Notes: generated from the sequence alone by a model not told the origin. Positions 45,777 to 58,743 are shown, counted from the stretch's first letter. The stretch is 64,000 nucleotides of DNA from Artemisia argyi (GCA_030686995.1 CM060680.1:200247322-200311321), one strand, 5' to 3'. Numbers and translations: made by a program.

Positions 45777-48700
45777 TGTAAACTCCCGTAAATTTCCCTA
45801 TAAATAGTAAAAGTAAATCAAAGACTAATATATTTTTTTGTTAATTAATAACGTTTTTACCAATAACAAATTTTTTTTTATATATTTTATTATCAAATAT
45901 GCTATGTTACTTAAAATCACTACGATATTCATGATTCTTTTTGCTTGGAACGATGCTCACACATGTACCACTATAGTCTAAAATCGCGAGAATATTAAAA
46001 TTTTCTTTTATTCGTTACGAACCTGCATTTTCGAGACATTTTTCAAAAATTACTATTCATCAGTTACTATTCACCAAACACTATTCATCATTTCACTATT
46101 CATCGTTTTTGGAGTCGGTTAGTGATATTGAGATGTTTTTCAAAAATTTTACTATTCACGAAACTCTATTCACAAAACACTATTCACTCTCGGACTCACG
46201 TAAACGTCTCACTAATTAATTTCTAAACTTTTCACTAACTATAATTTATAAATTTTACTAATTATAATTACCCTAACCGGACCCTTAATTACACATTAAG
46301 CCCAAAAACAATTCCTGGCCTGTTACTATTCACGACCCAAAGTAAACTTATCCCATTTCTCATTTGCTTTGTTTTCATTCCATTCGACTAGGACGACTAG
46401 AAACGAGCTTAGTATGCTCAAATCTTACACACGACATACACTTATTTTTACACATACTCACTACTCCCCTAGCCAATATATAGAGTGTCGAATTTTAATT
46501 CCCCACGTTGAGTCTAGCTACGATTTTACGAGGCAAAGCTTATGTCCCAAAAACGATTTTATAAAATTTCAACATATCCAAAACTCAACCATTTTAACCC
46601 ACGTTTGTTTCTATAACTTCCTAAAATCATTTCAAAACACAAACTAGTGTCTAAATATTTCAAAGTTATCAAAATCTCAAACTATACATGAATTTACTAA
46701 TCGGTTCACACAATAAATTGTAGTCGACATGCATGTTTAAACCAAACTAGTACTCCCTTAAATAAAGCTCACCCATTTCCATATTTTATTCACTAAGGAA
46801 AGTACCATGACCTTTTATAATGTATTTCACAAAGTACCGTTTCATTTTTAAAGTTCAAAACCCACGTTTTCTTTTGATGGAGCACGTCGACACATAAGAA
46901 AACAAGAAAATGGAGTAACTTGTTTACTTGTACAACTTTAGGACTTTTTGGATACAAGTTACAATCACATCATATTAAGTTTTAGATACAAGAACACACT
47001 AGGTTCCATATATAAACCCATGCATGCATGCTTCGTTTTCCATTTCCATGCAAACCAAAAATCACCAAATATTTCTAAGTAGTAAACTAGGCCTTGGGTC
47101 GAAGCTTTGGGTAGGAATTCAAGGGATTCGTGTGGGTTTAGGAGGAACAAGATATTGTTTGTGAACCTTGGTCGAGCGCATATACACACTACGTACTCAT
47201 TTCACACACTTCTCGACTCTACGCCTTGTTTTATCCACCATTTTGGTGTCGTAAATTCCAAACGAAACTCTTTTCAAAATTTATATAAAACTTTCATTTG
47301 CATTATTTTTATACGCGACACACACAAATGCACCTCATTATTCGAAAACTAAATATACAACATATATATATTTTACGTTCGTCTATATATTTCACACCTT
47401 AACAAATAAACTATGTAGAGTTTTGAAACTAAAAAGCTACGTACGAACCAATTTGGAGTACATTCCTAGCGTACCACAACAAGTATGAAAAACCCTTAAA
47501 AATTTCTAAGTCTTTTCTTATAAAAATTCGACCCATGCTACGCCCAAAACGCACATATACCTTTAATATTTACTTAACGAGCATACCTTTTTATTTCACA
47601 AAGTAATAGTCCTCATGACAAACAATCATTTTCGTATAAAAACTTTATAATAAAAATCGCGTTTTGAACCTATAAAAGTCACCAAACAAATCGACTTGGA
47701 AACTAGTTTTGGAAAATTATTAGTATCGATTGGGCCTTAAGGCCCAATCATTTCAAAATAAGCCGAGTGAATAAGCTGAGGCTATAAGCTGTTGGACAAC
47801 TTTTCCATACTCCTAACATTAACCCAAAACAAGGCCCAAAACTCCCGTAGGCCCATTGGATCTAAAAATGCTAACGGGCCTTACATTTCGTTAAAAGCCC
47901 ATAAGCTATCAAATTAACTTTTCGAACTAATAAGCTGGTAGAATAAGCTCAATAAGCTGTTTTGAAACTATTTAAGAAATAAAAACATTAAGTTTTGAAA
48001 ATTGTGAATTTTGGACTAAATTTGCAAATTTTATGAAAATCGGGTTAAAAGTGTCAACTTTTCAAAGTTTTGGTATAAGATGTCATTTCGTAAATTAAAG
48101 GGTGAAAAATGATTTTTATAAACTCTAGGGTGAAAGGTGTAAGAAATATAAAGTCTTGGACGTAAAATGTAAATATATTTAATTTTGGACTAACGGCGTA
48201 ACGCTAACGCCGTTAGAGTAAAAAGTGTAAATTTTTAGAAAATACAAGGGCCATATATATAAAATTAATATTTTTATTTTTACTTTCCATTTTTACAATT
48301 TCACGTAGCGACGTTACGCTTATTTTCAAACTATTATTATTATTATTATTAATATTAAACGTTACGTTTATTTTCAAACTATTATTATTATTACTATTAA
48401 ACGTTACGTTTATTTTCAAACTATTATTATTACTATTATTATTATTAAACGTTACGTTATTTTCAAACTATTATTATTACTATTATTATTATTAAACGTT
48501 ACGTTTATTTTCAAACTATTATTATTATTAAAAGTTACGCTTTATTTCAAACTATCGTTATTATTTTTATTATTAAACCTTACGCTATATTTATATATAT
48601 ATATAACTAAACTAAACGTACGATATACGATAAAATCCAAAAGTTTTACTAACGATAAATTAACAAATCACGCATTCAAAAACTACTCGCGATTAAAACA

Positions 48701-49528
48701 TTAGACTATCAAACACTATAACTTGCCATTATTGCAAACTGAGTATCGATATTTTATTCACTAAACTACTAAGGTGAGTTCATAGCCTCACCTTTACTTA
48801 TTTAAATGTTTTATAAACCCTGCGAGGGGGATACATGCTAGTTTTTACAAACTGAACACACGTATTTTCTTGGTATGCTTTACCTGATCTCGTTATTGCT
48901 TAAGTCCCTTATTGCCAAAAGCTCCTCATATCATGAGTCTTAGTCACCCAGAGAGGTGAACATAAATAATTGTAGATAGATCTATTAGGGATTGACAATC
49001 CCCGTTTGGGCGTTGAGAAAACAACCGAACGCACTTTATTTAAAATCTAATAGGTTACTGGCAAGGACCTATCCCGAGGGCCCCCTGTTACTATAATCCA
49101 TCATTTATGATGAGATCTGTTAATCGGCTGAGCGTCATGAGCTTAATGCAATAACATCTGTTTTTAACTTATAATTGTATGACGGTGCAATTATCACTTA
49201 TAACTTGTGTTCAACTTTTAAACTTAAACCTATGAATATCACTCAACTTTTGTTGACTTTTAGCATGTTTATCTCAGGTCTATAACGAGCAAGGATGGGA
49301 CGGAAGAGCACGTAATTTTCACAAAGGCTATAAAATTTTTATTATCATTCGAAAACCTATTTAATAAATTTTAAAACCACTAGGACCTCATTTTGAAAAC
49401 TCTGATATTTATTAAAATTCGAATGATAAATGTTTTTAGAAAATCATTTTCTACTGAAAAACTATGAGCTGTGAAGTAACACCCAATCTTTATTCCGTTG
49501 CAAATATTTCAAAATTGGGGGTGTTACA
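45777..49528. mobile_element. Solo LTR, about 3.75 kb
   Basis: Begins TGTAAACTCC and ends GGGGGTGTTACA (inverted tips TGTAA/TTACA), flanked by the 5-bp duplication TTGCT (45772-45776, 49529-49533). It has no internal domain: no gag, pol, primer-binding site or polypurine tract with a second LTR is seen. It includes a minisatellite at 48300-48600 and many repeats of CTATTCA-like words near 46040-46190. The length is large but within the range of some plant Ty3/Gypsy LTRs. The short duplication leaves some room for chance. Confidence 0.78.
48300..48600. repeat. Minisatellite in the LTR (CGTTACG + ATT runs)
   Basis: Five to six units of about 50-60 bp: AAACGTTACGTTTATTTTCA, AACT, then an (ATT)n run of variable length. 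A compound satellite with a microsatellite inside each unit. Confidence 0.85.
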
Positions 49529-49533
49529 TTGCT

Positions 49534-50430
49534 TGAGGAAACACCGACACCAAGCATTAACATAATTAAGAAAGCATAACCGTAAGTACTATCAAGACTA
49601 CTAAAACAATGAATCATGAAATGGAGTACACAACTTGCGCAATATTGGTTCAGGCATTTCATCAAACAGTTGATATGCATTATAAAACTGAATCAATTTG
49701 CCGCAATGATAGTGATAAAAGTATTAAATATGATTGGATAGCGGTTTGGAGAGAAGAATAAGCAAAATTACAGGAGCAAATAACAATGATAGTGATTAAA
49801 TAGTTGATATGCATTATAATATCATCAACTTCAGATATCACTATCACTGGTGATACTACACGTATGATAGAGAGCAGATTCAAAACAGCAATCAGACATA
49901 AAAATAGCATTCCAATGCAGTTAAAAACAAAAATTCAACTAACAACTTATTGAATAAACAAAATTACAGGAGCAGATAACAAGATTATCAAATATTTTTC
50001 ACTCACACATTTCATCAAACACTTGGTCTGCAACTTGATCAAAAGAATGTTAAACAACTTGATACACATAATTAACAACTAATCAACAACATTATCAACC
50101 GCAACAACATCAATCAAATCGGCTTCTAAAAGAAACAGTTCATTCAAATTAAAAGAAGACATAAAAAAAATGATGATAATGATCGGGAGGTGATAATGAG
50201 ATAATGATCGAAATGGTGATGCTGATCGGAATGGTGATGGTGATTGGAATGGTGATGGTGATCCAACTAGTGATGATCAAACAGTAATAATTGATTGGAA
50301 TAACTACTTTTTCAAGGGAAATGATGAAAGCAGGTTGAGAGGAAAAAAAAGTAACTGTGTGAAAAAAAATAAAAAGAAAAAAAAAATGCTTTATATAGTT
50401 GGGAGAATTAAGGTTAAGCATATTAAATCT
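49534..50430. other. Right continuation of the palindrome-bearing locus
   Basis: Host DNA to the right of the solo LTR. It has one more palindrome (TATCACTGGTGATA, 49842-49855) and an 18-bp minisatellite (GATCGGAATGGTGATGGT type) at about 50206-50265. No gene is assigned. Confidence 0.5.
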
Positions 50431-51254
50431 TAGGTTTAATCCTCACCATTAGATCAAACTAAATAAACGGTAAGGATTTATTCACTAATATGTACCAAAA
50501 TAAAAGTATGCAATTGAACTTTTCTCTTTTAAATATGCACTTTCTTTTTATATTAAAAAATATATTTAGTTCTCATCAAACATACTTACAAATTACTATA
50601 GATAAATGTAATTTTGAATTTAATAATCTTTGACTTTACTTTTATATAAACTCAAATATATTTTACTTTTATATAAACTTAAAGATGTGTTCAGAGCAGT
50701 ATGTTGGGTAACTTCAGGGCCGGTTGTAGAGGGGTGCAGCATGTGCAAGGGCACAAGGGCCCCCAAAAGTATGGGGCCTCCAATTTTCTATCTAGTCCAG
50801 TGTACTTGGTAAGCCCAAAACATAATGTCCAGCCACCAATTTATACTCTTATTATTCTTAGCTTTTTCACTTTCAAATAATTCACTGAAAGGTGTATTTC
50901 TTCATCCGATATTTCTATCATTTTTTTATTTGTTAAATATTTGTTTCTTCTACCATCTTTTATAGTTTAAGTACTTAAAAATTAAAGCAGAATTGATAGT
51001 ATTTTGAATTACATGTTACTATGGCAATCTGAGAATTAATATTAGACGATTTAGTTAGTACTTTAGGACATAGTTAACAAAAAGAAATATAAAACAAATA
51101 TACACAAAGCGGTAGCATAGTGCTGTGATGCCTTTGATCTCTTACGAAATAATAAGACACCGTCACATTTTTACAGTAATTTTATAATTTGTAGAACAAA
51201 ATATCGTAAAACATCAAAATAAGTGTGATATGCTTAAAAAAAGAGAGCCGAAGA
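50431..51254. other. Intergenic stretch with hAT-like end
   Basis: No gene. At 50717-50790 the sequence CAGGGCCGGTTGTAGAGG followed by GGGCCCCCAAAAGTATGGGGCC resembles a CAGGG-type hAT terminus. No right end was found, so it is a fragment at best. Confidence 0.4.
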
Positions 51255-51262
51255 CCTTATTA

Positions 51263-51607
51263 TAGGGGTGATCATCGGTCGGAAACCGGACCGGACCGGC
51301 CAAGACCGGACCGGACCGAAGACCGAGAACCGTAATTTATGAGGACCGAGACCGGACCGATGTGTACTCGGTCCGGTTCGGTCCGGTCTCGGTCCGGTCG
51401 GTCTTCGGTCGGTCCGGTCCAAATGGCATGGTTTTGGCATGATTTTTCGGGTTTTTTGTCTGACCGGACCGACCGGACCGAGGACCGAAATAGCCAAAAA
51501 ACTTAGACCGAGGACCGGACCGAATGTGGTCGGTCCGGTCCGGTCCGGTCCGGTCCGGTCGGTTTTGTCGGTCGGTCCGGTCCATCCGGTCCATTTGAGC
51601 ACCCTTA
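51263..51607. mobile_element. Non-autonomous hAT element built on GGTCCGG words
   Basis: A 345-bp element with ends TAGGGGTGATCA and inverse TGAGCACCCTTA and a perfect 8-bp duplication CCTTATTA (51255-51262, 51608-51615). The interior is nearly all CGGTCCGG/CCGGACCG words with the AT content concentrated in a short middle. Frames on both strands are artefacts of the repeat. Confidence 0.93.
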
Positions 51608-51889
51608 CCTTATTAGGTCTTGAAGAGAAGTCACAGTATTAGTAATTTTTTGTTACGCATACGTAACTTTAATTCATATTTAAGCTGGCCACTTTACAAC
51701 TGTAGCACAGGTCTTCCGAAATTCACGAGACGACCCTGCAGAGCACATTTTAGAAAATCCATTTTTTTAAATTACAATTATTATAGAAATATACTAAAGA
51801 GTGGGCTGTTCCCCCAAACTTTCCAGCTACAGTACCCTGTGAGAGGAACTACAGTGCTATGAACAGTAATAATAGTATTTTAATGCCTG

Positions 51890-54800
51890 ATATATATTGG
51901 ATCTTCTCGATGCTTCTCATTTTCTGCGATTCACAAAACACATACATAAACACTCACAAACACACACATACCAGAACCAGAACCAGAAGATGGGGAAAAA
52001 AAGCCTGATCATTAGGGCTCCGTTGATTTGGGGCTTTTGTTGATTTGTTTTGGCCTGATCATGTTCGCAGCAAAGCCTTTTAAGGTGCAAAGAAGCAGGT
52101 TCTTTGATTAGGATACATTTTAATTAAATTATTTCATTCATTTTTTTTTTAAAAAAAATTAGGGTTCTGTGAATTTGGGATATAACTCAAAGGGTATGTG
52201 AAATTGAATTATTATAATCTGAAACACTTTTTTTGGTTTTTATTTCAGTATCGCGTTTAGGGTAGCTGGATTGTGGTGGGTCAAATCGGCCCGTATCTTG
52301 GCGGGGCAGCACGTCGTTGTGCTTGCAGCCATGGCAGGTCACATACCATTTTATCCCCTGTCACAACTGCTATGATGTTTTGTTTATTGATGCTTTAATC
52401 GCATTCATTGTGGTGGTAGAAAGATCGAATGTTTTAATGTATATAAGGTGTTTGATGTAATGTTTGAATTACTTTTTGGATTTTTTTTGACCATTTTACT
52501 TTGCCGCATGAGGTGCCGGGTTTGGGTAGGTAACATGATGGAAATTTATTTGGTCTTGGTTACGAAATTAAGTGGGGCATATGTTACACAGTTGCTTTAC
52601 AATTTAAGTGGAGTTATTTGACAGTGATCGAGAGGATGCCTAATTGCCCATATTGTGTTTCGTGAATTGTCATATGATTAGAGCAAGAGTAGAATGAATG
52701 ATCCAGAGGATGCTATAAAGATTTGCCTGATTTTTTTTCCGTTCTGGTATGATAGTAAGTAAGGCTTGCTTATTTTTTATATTTTCATCAATCTATAGTT
52801 TCACAATATTTTATAAAAGGTTTTAGTTACATACGTTTGTAAAAAAGTACTTTTAATTTCAACTTGATTATATATACTTTCAAGTAACTGATTTGGATAA
52901 CATAAAACTGATTTTGCTTAAATATAACCAATCGCAAACACAACCTAATTACCTGGAAATAAGCATGTTTAAAATTAGCCGAGAAGCAGAAGCACCTCAA
53001 AGTAACCTGATAAGCCCCAAAAAAAAAAAAAAAAAAAAAAAAAGCGATCCTAACTAATTTTTAAATGCTAGAAATAAGCTTTAGGTTGCATTGTTTCGAG
53101 AGTTCCTTTACTTAGCTAATTTTTTCTATGGCCTAACCGTTTGATATGAACATTTTCTTTTTGTTTGTTATGCTACATGTGTTGTCTCAGTGGCGTCAAG
53201 TATATCACCGTGGATGTGAAGGAAGGTGGTGCAGAGGATGACCAGCTTTCCTTTCACGTCCCTGAATTGGAATACCAGTGATATGAGACAAAAAAATGGA
53301 TGGCATAAAATGCATTGGGATGAAATCAGTGTGGCTTAGGAAGATTTGAACGAGCTTTGTTAACGGTTTGGGGATGTCACTGAGGTAACTTTTTCTTTTT
53401 CTTTTTCTTTTTTAGTTGTAATAGATTCCATTAGGAAAGGCCCCTTTTCCCCACGATTCACAATTAGCTACTGCTTTTAAAACCTTCCTAATAGATAAAA
53501 CTGAACATAAGTAACATGTATTAAATAGATAGTGATCGCATATACTATTAAGCAAGGGAATTACATACGTGAGCAGCTGAAGAAACATGCATATGTAAAC
53601 AACCATGCAATTTGTTATTTAATGTCCTTGCAAGGGCTGAGATTAACGGACAAATAAGATTGTCTAATGTGCCAAATGGTGTCCAGATTTGCATCCTTTT
53701 GTAGGGTTCATACCACCACCATAAGCTTTGCAATTTTGTGGTTATTTACTGTTCTTCCTAGACCGCCTGTTTTTTATGCTTATTTCAGGTGATGGATGAA
53801 TGCGCAGTCATCTCAAGATATGGTGCCAGAAGGAGTAGCTAGATTTGCACCTGCAGGCGCGGAGACTCATGTGGCTACGGATTTAGAGCTGCATTTCTAT
53901 AGCTTTGCTATATATATTGTCGGTGAGTAGCAAGTTATTAGTAACAGACACATTGTTGTTATTGTTCATATTTTATATCTGTTCTTTTATTGGAAAATTG
54001 TATTATTTTTTTGATTGTCCATGTTTTTTTACCCCTCTACTACGCAACTGATGCAGCCGCAGAGGTATGCAAATAATGGAGCAACAGAAAAGAGACGAAG
54101 CAAATGAAGCAATAAAGAATTCTGTATTGTTTTCAGGATTACACTTGAATATTCATGTAACCAGAGGTTCAATCGACAAAAAAATTGATCAAGTGCGAGC
54201 GATGGATGAACCGACACGAGGCCTTGGTCATGCTCTGTTACCTTCGTGTCTGTTCATGTTATGAATTGATCGAAACTGCAAGCACTGATTGGTCTATGTA
54301 TATGTCAGGCAGCGGGTGTGAAGTGTCCGTTTTCCTGTCATGTTGGGTGCCACGTACAAGGTATCGTACTCCAGTAAATAATTTTTAACTTATTGTAGGA
54401 CGTTTTGATCAACAAATTTCAGATGAAAATACTTTTCTTCATGCTTATGCTACAACAGATATATCATACTTATATAATCATTTGATACATTCGTTCTTTA
54501 TAACTTAAGGAAAAAGGAAAAGAAAAGATGTTGGTGAGTCAACTTGACTTTACCCGTTTTGCACCGCTGCCCAACCTTATATTGCTTCCTTTTATGTAAC
54601 AATGAACATAAATAATTAGCTTAAATGAGAATTTGTTACCATACTGAGTCGCTTGGCCTAATGTTGGACGTAGCTTTATATATTTTTGTTATTCTAATAA
54701 ACTCTGCCTTTGTGTAAAACAAATGAACCCGCACTCCGTGGCTAAAGAAGTATTTTAAGCTTCGTTTAATATGTTATTGGCTAAAGAAGTATTTTAAGCT

Positions 54801-56460
54801 TCGTTTACTTTAATTTTGTTTTGTAGAATAAACCCGCACTTCGTGGCGGGTCGTTTAGCTTAAGTATTTTAAAAATGAAATTATACCACTAAAGTAAAGA
54901 GAGAACCAAATTATATCAGAATGTGAGTCTATTGGTATAATTTGGTTCAAACAGTATCGCTGTTCTTGGGTACAGGCATAAGGGGCAAACTAGATGGATT
55001 CGATGAGAAGGAATGTTTAGATCAGGTTACTGCAAAAAAAATTAGGAGTAGCCTGTAAGTATGTCATTGGCTTGGCTATTTTATTTTATGTTTCAAACAG
55101 TAAGGCAGTTTTAAAACATATAATAGTGAGGTGTTTAAGCTTTTAAATTGAGGTGTATTAGGAGTGACCTAACCATATTTTATTCTTAACAGTATTCTTG
55201 GAATCGAATTTGGTGCTGCATATGCAGACAATCGTGCGAGATACCCGTTGAGTTCAACCCAAACTGCGTTACAGGTGAAAAGACTAATAACTTTGGATAA
55301 GAAATTGTTTGGTTCTATTACCAACGTGTGATAAGAGTCAAACAATTTTTTTAGCTTAACGGATTTAGGTCGTTCAAGTTGTTTTGGCACCTTTACTGGT
55401 GCAAGAGACCCTACAGGCGTTGGATTTGGTAGCTTTGGGAAGCAATAAGACTGACTCCTAATATGTGAAATAAGGTCAGTTGGATCTTTCAGCCTATAGA
55501 CGCCTAATTTTCCTCAATAATGTATTTTTCTTTATTTAACAAAGTTGCAGCTTTTATTAGATATAGCAGTACTAATACTTTTTACTTATTGCTCAAATTT
55601 TGTTTGACTAATTGTGACGGTCAAGTTCTTATGGTTATGATTCTTTTTCCTATGTTTTACAGGGGCTATGAGCTGCTGAAAGGGTCCAACCAGTGATATT
55701 CCCTCTTAAGTTATCTCGGAGTCAAAAGCATCACTTACATTTTGTAAAATGTTTGCAGCATGTTGCCTGATATACTTCATGTGGAATATTTATCATTCCA
55801 CCTGCATTTTATTAAGGTACATACTGTCTCTTTATGTACGTTTCTTCATCTATGTCATGCAGTCATCTATATATGTCTCATAAATGCTCTATGCCAAACA
55901 TACCTTACGACTTCGCACAGTCTTTGTTGACCTTAATTTAGCATACGATAAACATTGACAAGGAAAACGTTCTTCACAAAACTATACTACAGGCTTCATA
56001 AAGGCACTACGCCAAACCCAAAGGTTTGATGAAGAGGTAAACTCATGAATTCAGTTTTGACCAACTCTGGTCTTAAAATCAAATTTGAAGGGGTTTTTGG
56101 AGTTGCTACAATTTTTTTATGGGGTCTTTGGGTATGGGTATTATGGGTTTTGTGGGTATTTTTATTGGGTGTTCAAGGCTGCTACGAAACAACAACAGTA
56201 AGGGGGTGAATTGGGTCATTTTCAAAGGGTGTTTTGAAGACTTTTAATGGGAGTTCAGGCGCTTTTTTTTGGCCTGCTGGAAAACAGCACCAGTAAAAGA
56301 GTCTTCTGATTGTTTTCATTAGGGGTTTTGAGTGGTATAAATGGGTGTTCAGAGCTATTATAAAACTGCACCAGTATAATGGTGTTTCAGGATGCTGTAA
56401 ATTGTGGTTAACTGTTACATGTGTCTATTTGTGCCAGGTGCCCAGAGAGTAATGGTGCAT
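51890..56460 (+). other. Gene-like fragments without a model
   Basis: A leader-like stretch with an ATG at about 51990 is followed by several short pieces next to GT or AG sites. Examples are about 53195-53280 (reads VKYITVDVKEGGAEDDQLSF), about 55190-55275 (ILGIEFGAAYADNRARYPLS) and about 55372-55450 (VVLAPLLVQETLQALDLVAL). They look protein-like but I could not join them into one frame or name a family. They may be exons of a decayed gene or of a transcribed non-coding locus. A local direct repeat (TAAAGAAGTATTTTAAGCTT) lies at 54744 and 54783. A foldback MITE (56586-56822) lies just beyond the right end of this stretch. Confidence 0.3.
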
Positions 56461-56585
56461 AGTTCGTGAGGAAATCGTTGTGACTCCATGGTCAATCCAA
56501 GCATAAGCTTTCATTTTCAGGTTTATGTTTATATAGTGAAAATTTTTTATGCACTTTACTACCCATGAAAATGTTGAAACTAAAC

Positions 56586-56822
56586 GGCTGTTTGTTTCGG
56601 GTTATATTACGTGTTTATGGCTCATTTGGTTTTCGGCTTATGTTTCATAAGCTCACTTTTTGTTGCTTATTTTAAAACTTTTCGGCTTATCTAAGCTTAT
56701 TATGATATGATAAGCTTATATAAGCAGAAAATTTCCAAATAAGCCACAACAAATGAGCATATGAAACTTAAGCCCAAAACCAAATAAGCCATAACCCCGC
56801 CATATAACCCGAAACAAACACC
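56586..56822. mobile_element. Foldback MITE, about 237 bp
   Basis: Inverted ends GGCTGTTTGTTTCGGGTTAT and the inverse ATAACCCGAAACAAACACC. The arms are full of AATAAGCC/GGCTTAT words that pair along most of the length. The flanks AACTAAAC and ACCTAAAT are only roughly alike, so superfamily is open (hAT or PIF/Harbinger). Confidence 0.75.
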
Positions 56823-57566
56823 ACCTAAATGACCGAAAGGGACAGTATTAACTGCAGGTGGGCCAACCTGACCCCTTTTGACTCACCCTAAAACTTAATG
56901 CCAAACATCCTTTTGCATATCAGTTTCTTAATGTAATGAAAAACATCCCTACTGCCCTATAACCATTTTATGTTTATTGTTTCATAATTTTTAAAATTCT
57001 TCCTGTGATATTTCCTGTCCATGTGATTTTACCTATTTGCCAATTGTAAAATTATTGTAGAGACTTAATGCACACAAAGGATATATAAGATGAGACATGT
57101 GAGCACGTAAGTGTTGTATTAGCTGTGAACTTCACTTAGCGCTGCTTATGAACAAGAAATTGCAAATGAATTGTTTACCTTTGAGCTTTCAACAAAGAAA
57201 GATTTGTCGAATGATAAGAAGGTCTTATAACTGTGAACAATCTAATGAGCCCAGCTTATATACCTTGCTTAAAATACAATGCCTTGAAGAGAGGTCTCTC
57301 ATATATGACATTTTAAAGATCTCTAAGGACTGCAATATGAGGGTATGCTCATATTTTTAATTCCATCAATTTTATCATGAATTTACTTGATATAATATAC
57401 TAGAAGTTATAATCAAGAGGTATCTAGCATTACACCGTATTTAACATTACGAGAGTGTTTGGTTTAACTTATTTGACTGGCTTATGGCCATACTTAGCAA
57501 AACCAGGTCCATTTTAGCGTTTGGGTAACTTATTTAGATTTCCACAATTAATATGTTGTTCTTCGT

Positions 57567-57890
57567 TTGCGCAGGTCAGTCACGGAGAATTTTTCGTTAC
57601 TCTGGAGATTCATCGATTCAGTTTCAGACGCAATTGAAGCCATGGCGCAGGGGAGTGCACCAGAAATCAAAACCGCCGCAGAGACCAATTCCACTGAACC
57701 AAAAACAACACCACCAGAAATGTCAAACACACCAGAGGCAACAACTCCAACTGCAGCCAACGAACAACTGCAGCAGAAACAATATACCATCAGCAAAAAA
57801 AAGAAAGAAAGAAAAAGGAGACGCAATGTAAAGCCCGAGCTACGCACCCTTCAACTTTTGAAACCGGAAAATGTTTGCGTTATAGTGTAG
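57567..57890 (+). CDS. Possible exon of unknown protein (Lys/Arg-rich tail)
   Basis: An open frame following an AG acceptor-like site (TTTGCGCAG, about 57574). It has a hydrophilic, Thr/Pro/Gln-rich middle and a basic stretch KKKKERKRRRN near the C-terminus, possibly a nuclear localisation signal. The first possible ATG in the well-composed part is at 57642. No domain is recognised. The opposite strand is also open, which weakens the call. Confidence 0.25.
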   Translation: MRRSVTENFSLLWRFIDSVSDAIEAMAQGSAPEIKTAAETNSTEPKTTPPEMSNTPEATTPTAANEQLQQKQYTISKKKKERKRRRNVKPELRTLQLLKPENVCVIV

Positions 57891-58045
57891 GCAACATAAA
57901 TATATAAAGTAGTATCAAGATGTACGATTTCTATGTCAACCAACAACTCCTCTTTTATAAACATTTGCCTTATAGTGTAAGCAACATGGACATGTAAAGT
58001 AGTATGAATATGTGTAGTATATATGTAAACCAAGTATATGTTCCT
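57868..58045. repeat. ~90-bp direct repeat pair
   Basis: Two adjacent copies sharing GTTATAGTGTAGGCAACAT-like and TAAAGTAGTAT-like blocks, starting at about 57868 and 57959. Confidence 0.7.
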
Positions 58046-58235
58046 TTATCATATGAAAGGCTCTGCATATATAATTGAAAGGCCAGATGACTGTCTTATA
58101 GGGAGTGGTGGCTGATCGATTGATCGACAACCAGTTATTCTTTTGGGCTCTTCAATAGTGCTGGTAGCTATATTATTTAGACTGCTTTGATTGAGTTTTC
58201 TGGCCACTTTACAGCAGGAAATATTTCTTTGGGAA

Positions 58236-58512
58236 AACACCCCGCGGCAACGCGCGGGTTTCCCCCCTCGTTATCTAAAACATCTTTTAAATAAAATAAA
58301 AGTTTTGGTTTTTTTGACTAATTAACAGTGAAATCTTTGTAATTTCTTAAAAATATGTGCTTCGTATCATTTAAGTTGACATTTGACTGACAGAAAGTAT
58401 ATATTCTTTTTAGTTTCAGTATACAACTCGTATTTCTTTGCAATTTGTTGGTTTCCTTCTATATGTTCTAGTACAATACTAGTTATAATGCCCGCGCACG
58501 CGCAGGGTTTTT
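58236..58512. mobile_element. Helitron-like terminal hairpins
   Basis: Two GC-rich hairpins typical of plant Helitron 3' ends. One is CCCGCGGCAACGCGCGGG at about 58241-58258, with a mutated terminus. The other is on the minus strand at about 58492-58507, followed by CTAG next to host T (58483). The partner 5' ends were not found, so the elements cannot be delimited. Confidence 0.5.
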
Positions 58513-58539
58513 TCTAATTTTTTTTTATAATTTATTAAA

Positions 58540-58743
58540 GTAAAGTAACTCCCAATACCGTCTTCCACGGTGTATGGGGGAGGTTGATATGTAGACAGCC
58601 TTACCCCTACCTAAGGTAGAGAGGCTGCTTCCGGTTCTACCTAAGGTAGAAAAGGACCTCCAACCTTTTGTAGGGAGTGAGGATCGAACCCTTGACCTCT
58701 TGGTTGAGAGGCAAGGGGTTTTCCAACTGATCCAACCCTACTT
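58540..58743 (-). mobile_element. tRNA-derived SINE
   Basis: On the minus strand a tRNA-like head shows an A box (TGGATCAGTTGG, 58723-58734) and a B box core (GGTTCGATCC, 58681-58690). A unique body with two CTACCTTAGGTAG palindromes follows, then an A/T-rich tail near 58510-58550. Spacing of the boxes fits a pol III promoter. A target-site duplication was not resolved. Confidence 0.75.

Noticed and set aside
51234..51642. Arg/Pro/Gly-rich frames on both strands
   Set aside because: Open because of GGTCCGG repeats in the hAT element.
54720..54870. Helitron end near CCCGCACTTCGTGGCGGG
   Set aside because: Hairpin-like GC word present, but no CTRR terminus in place and no partner end; similar doubt for 13166.
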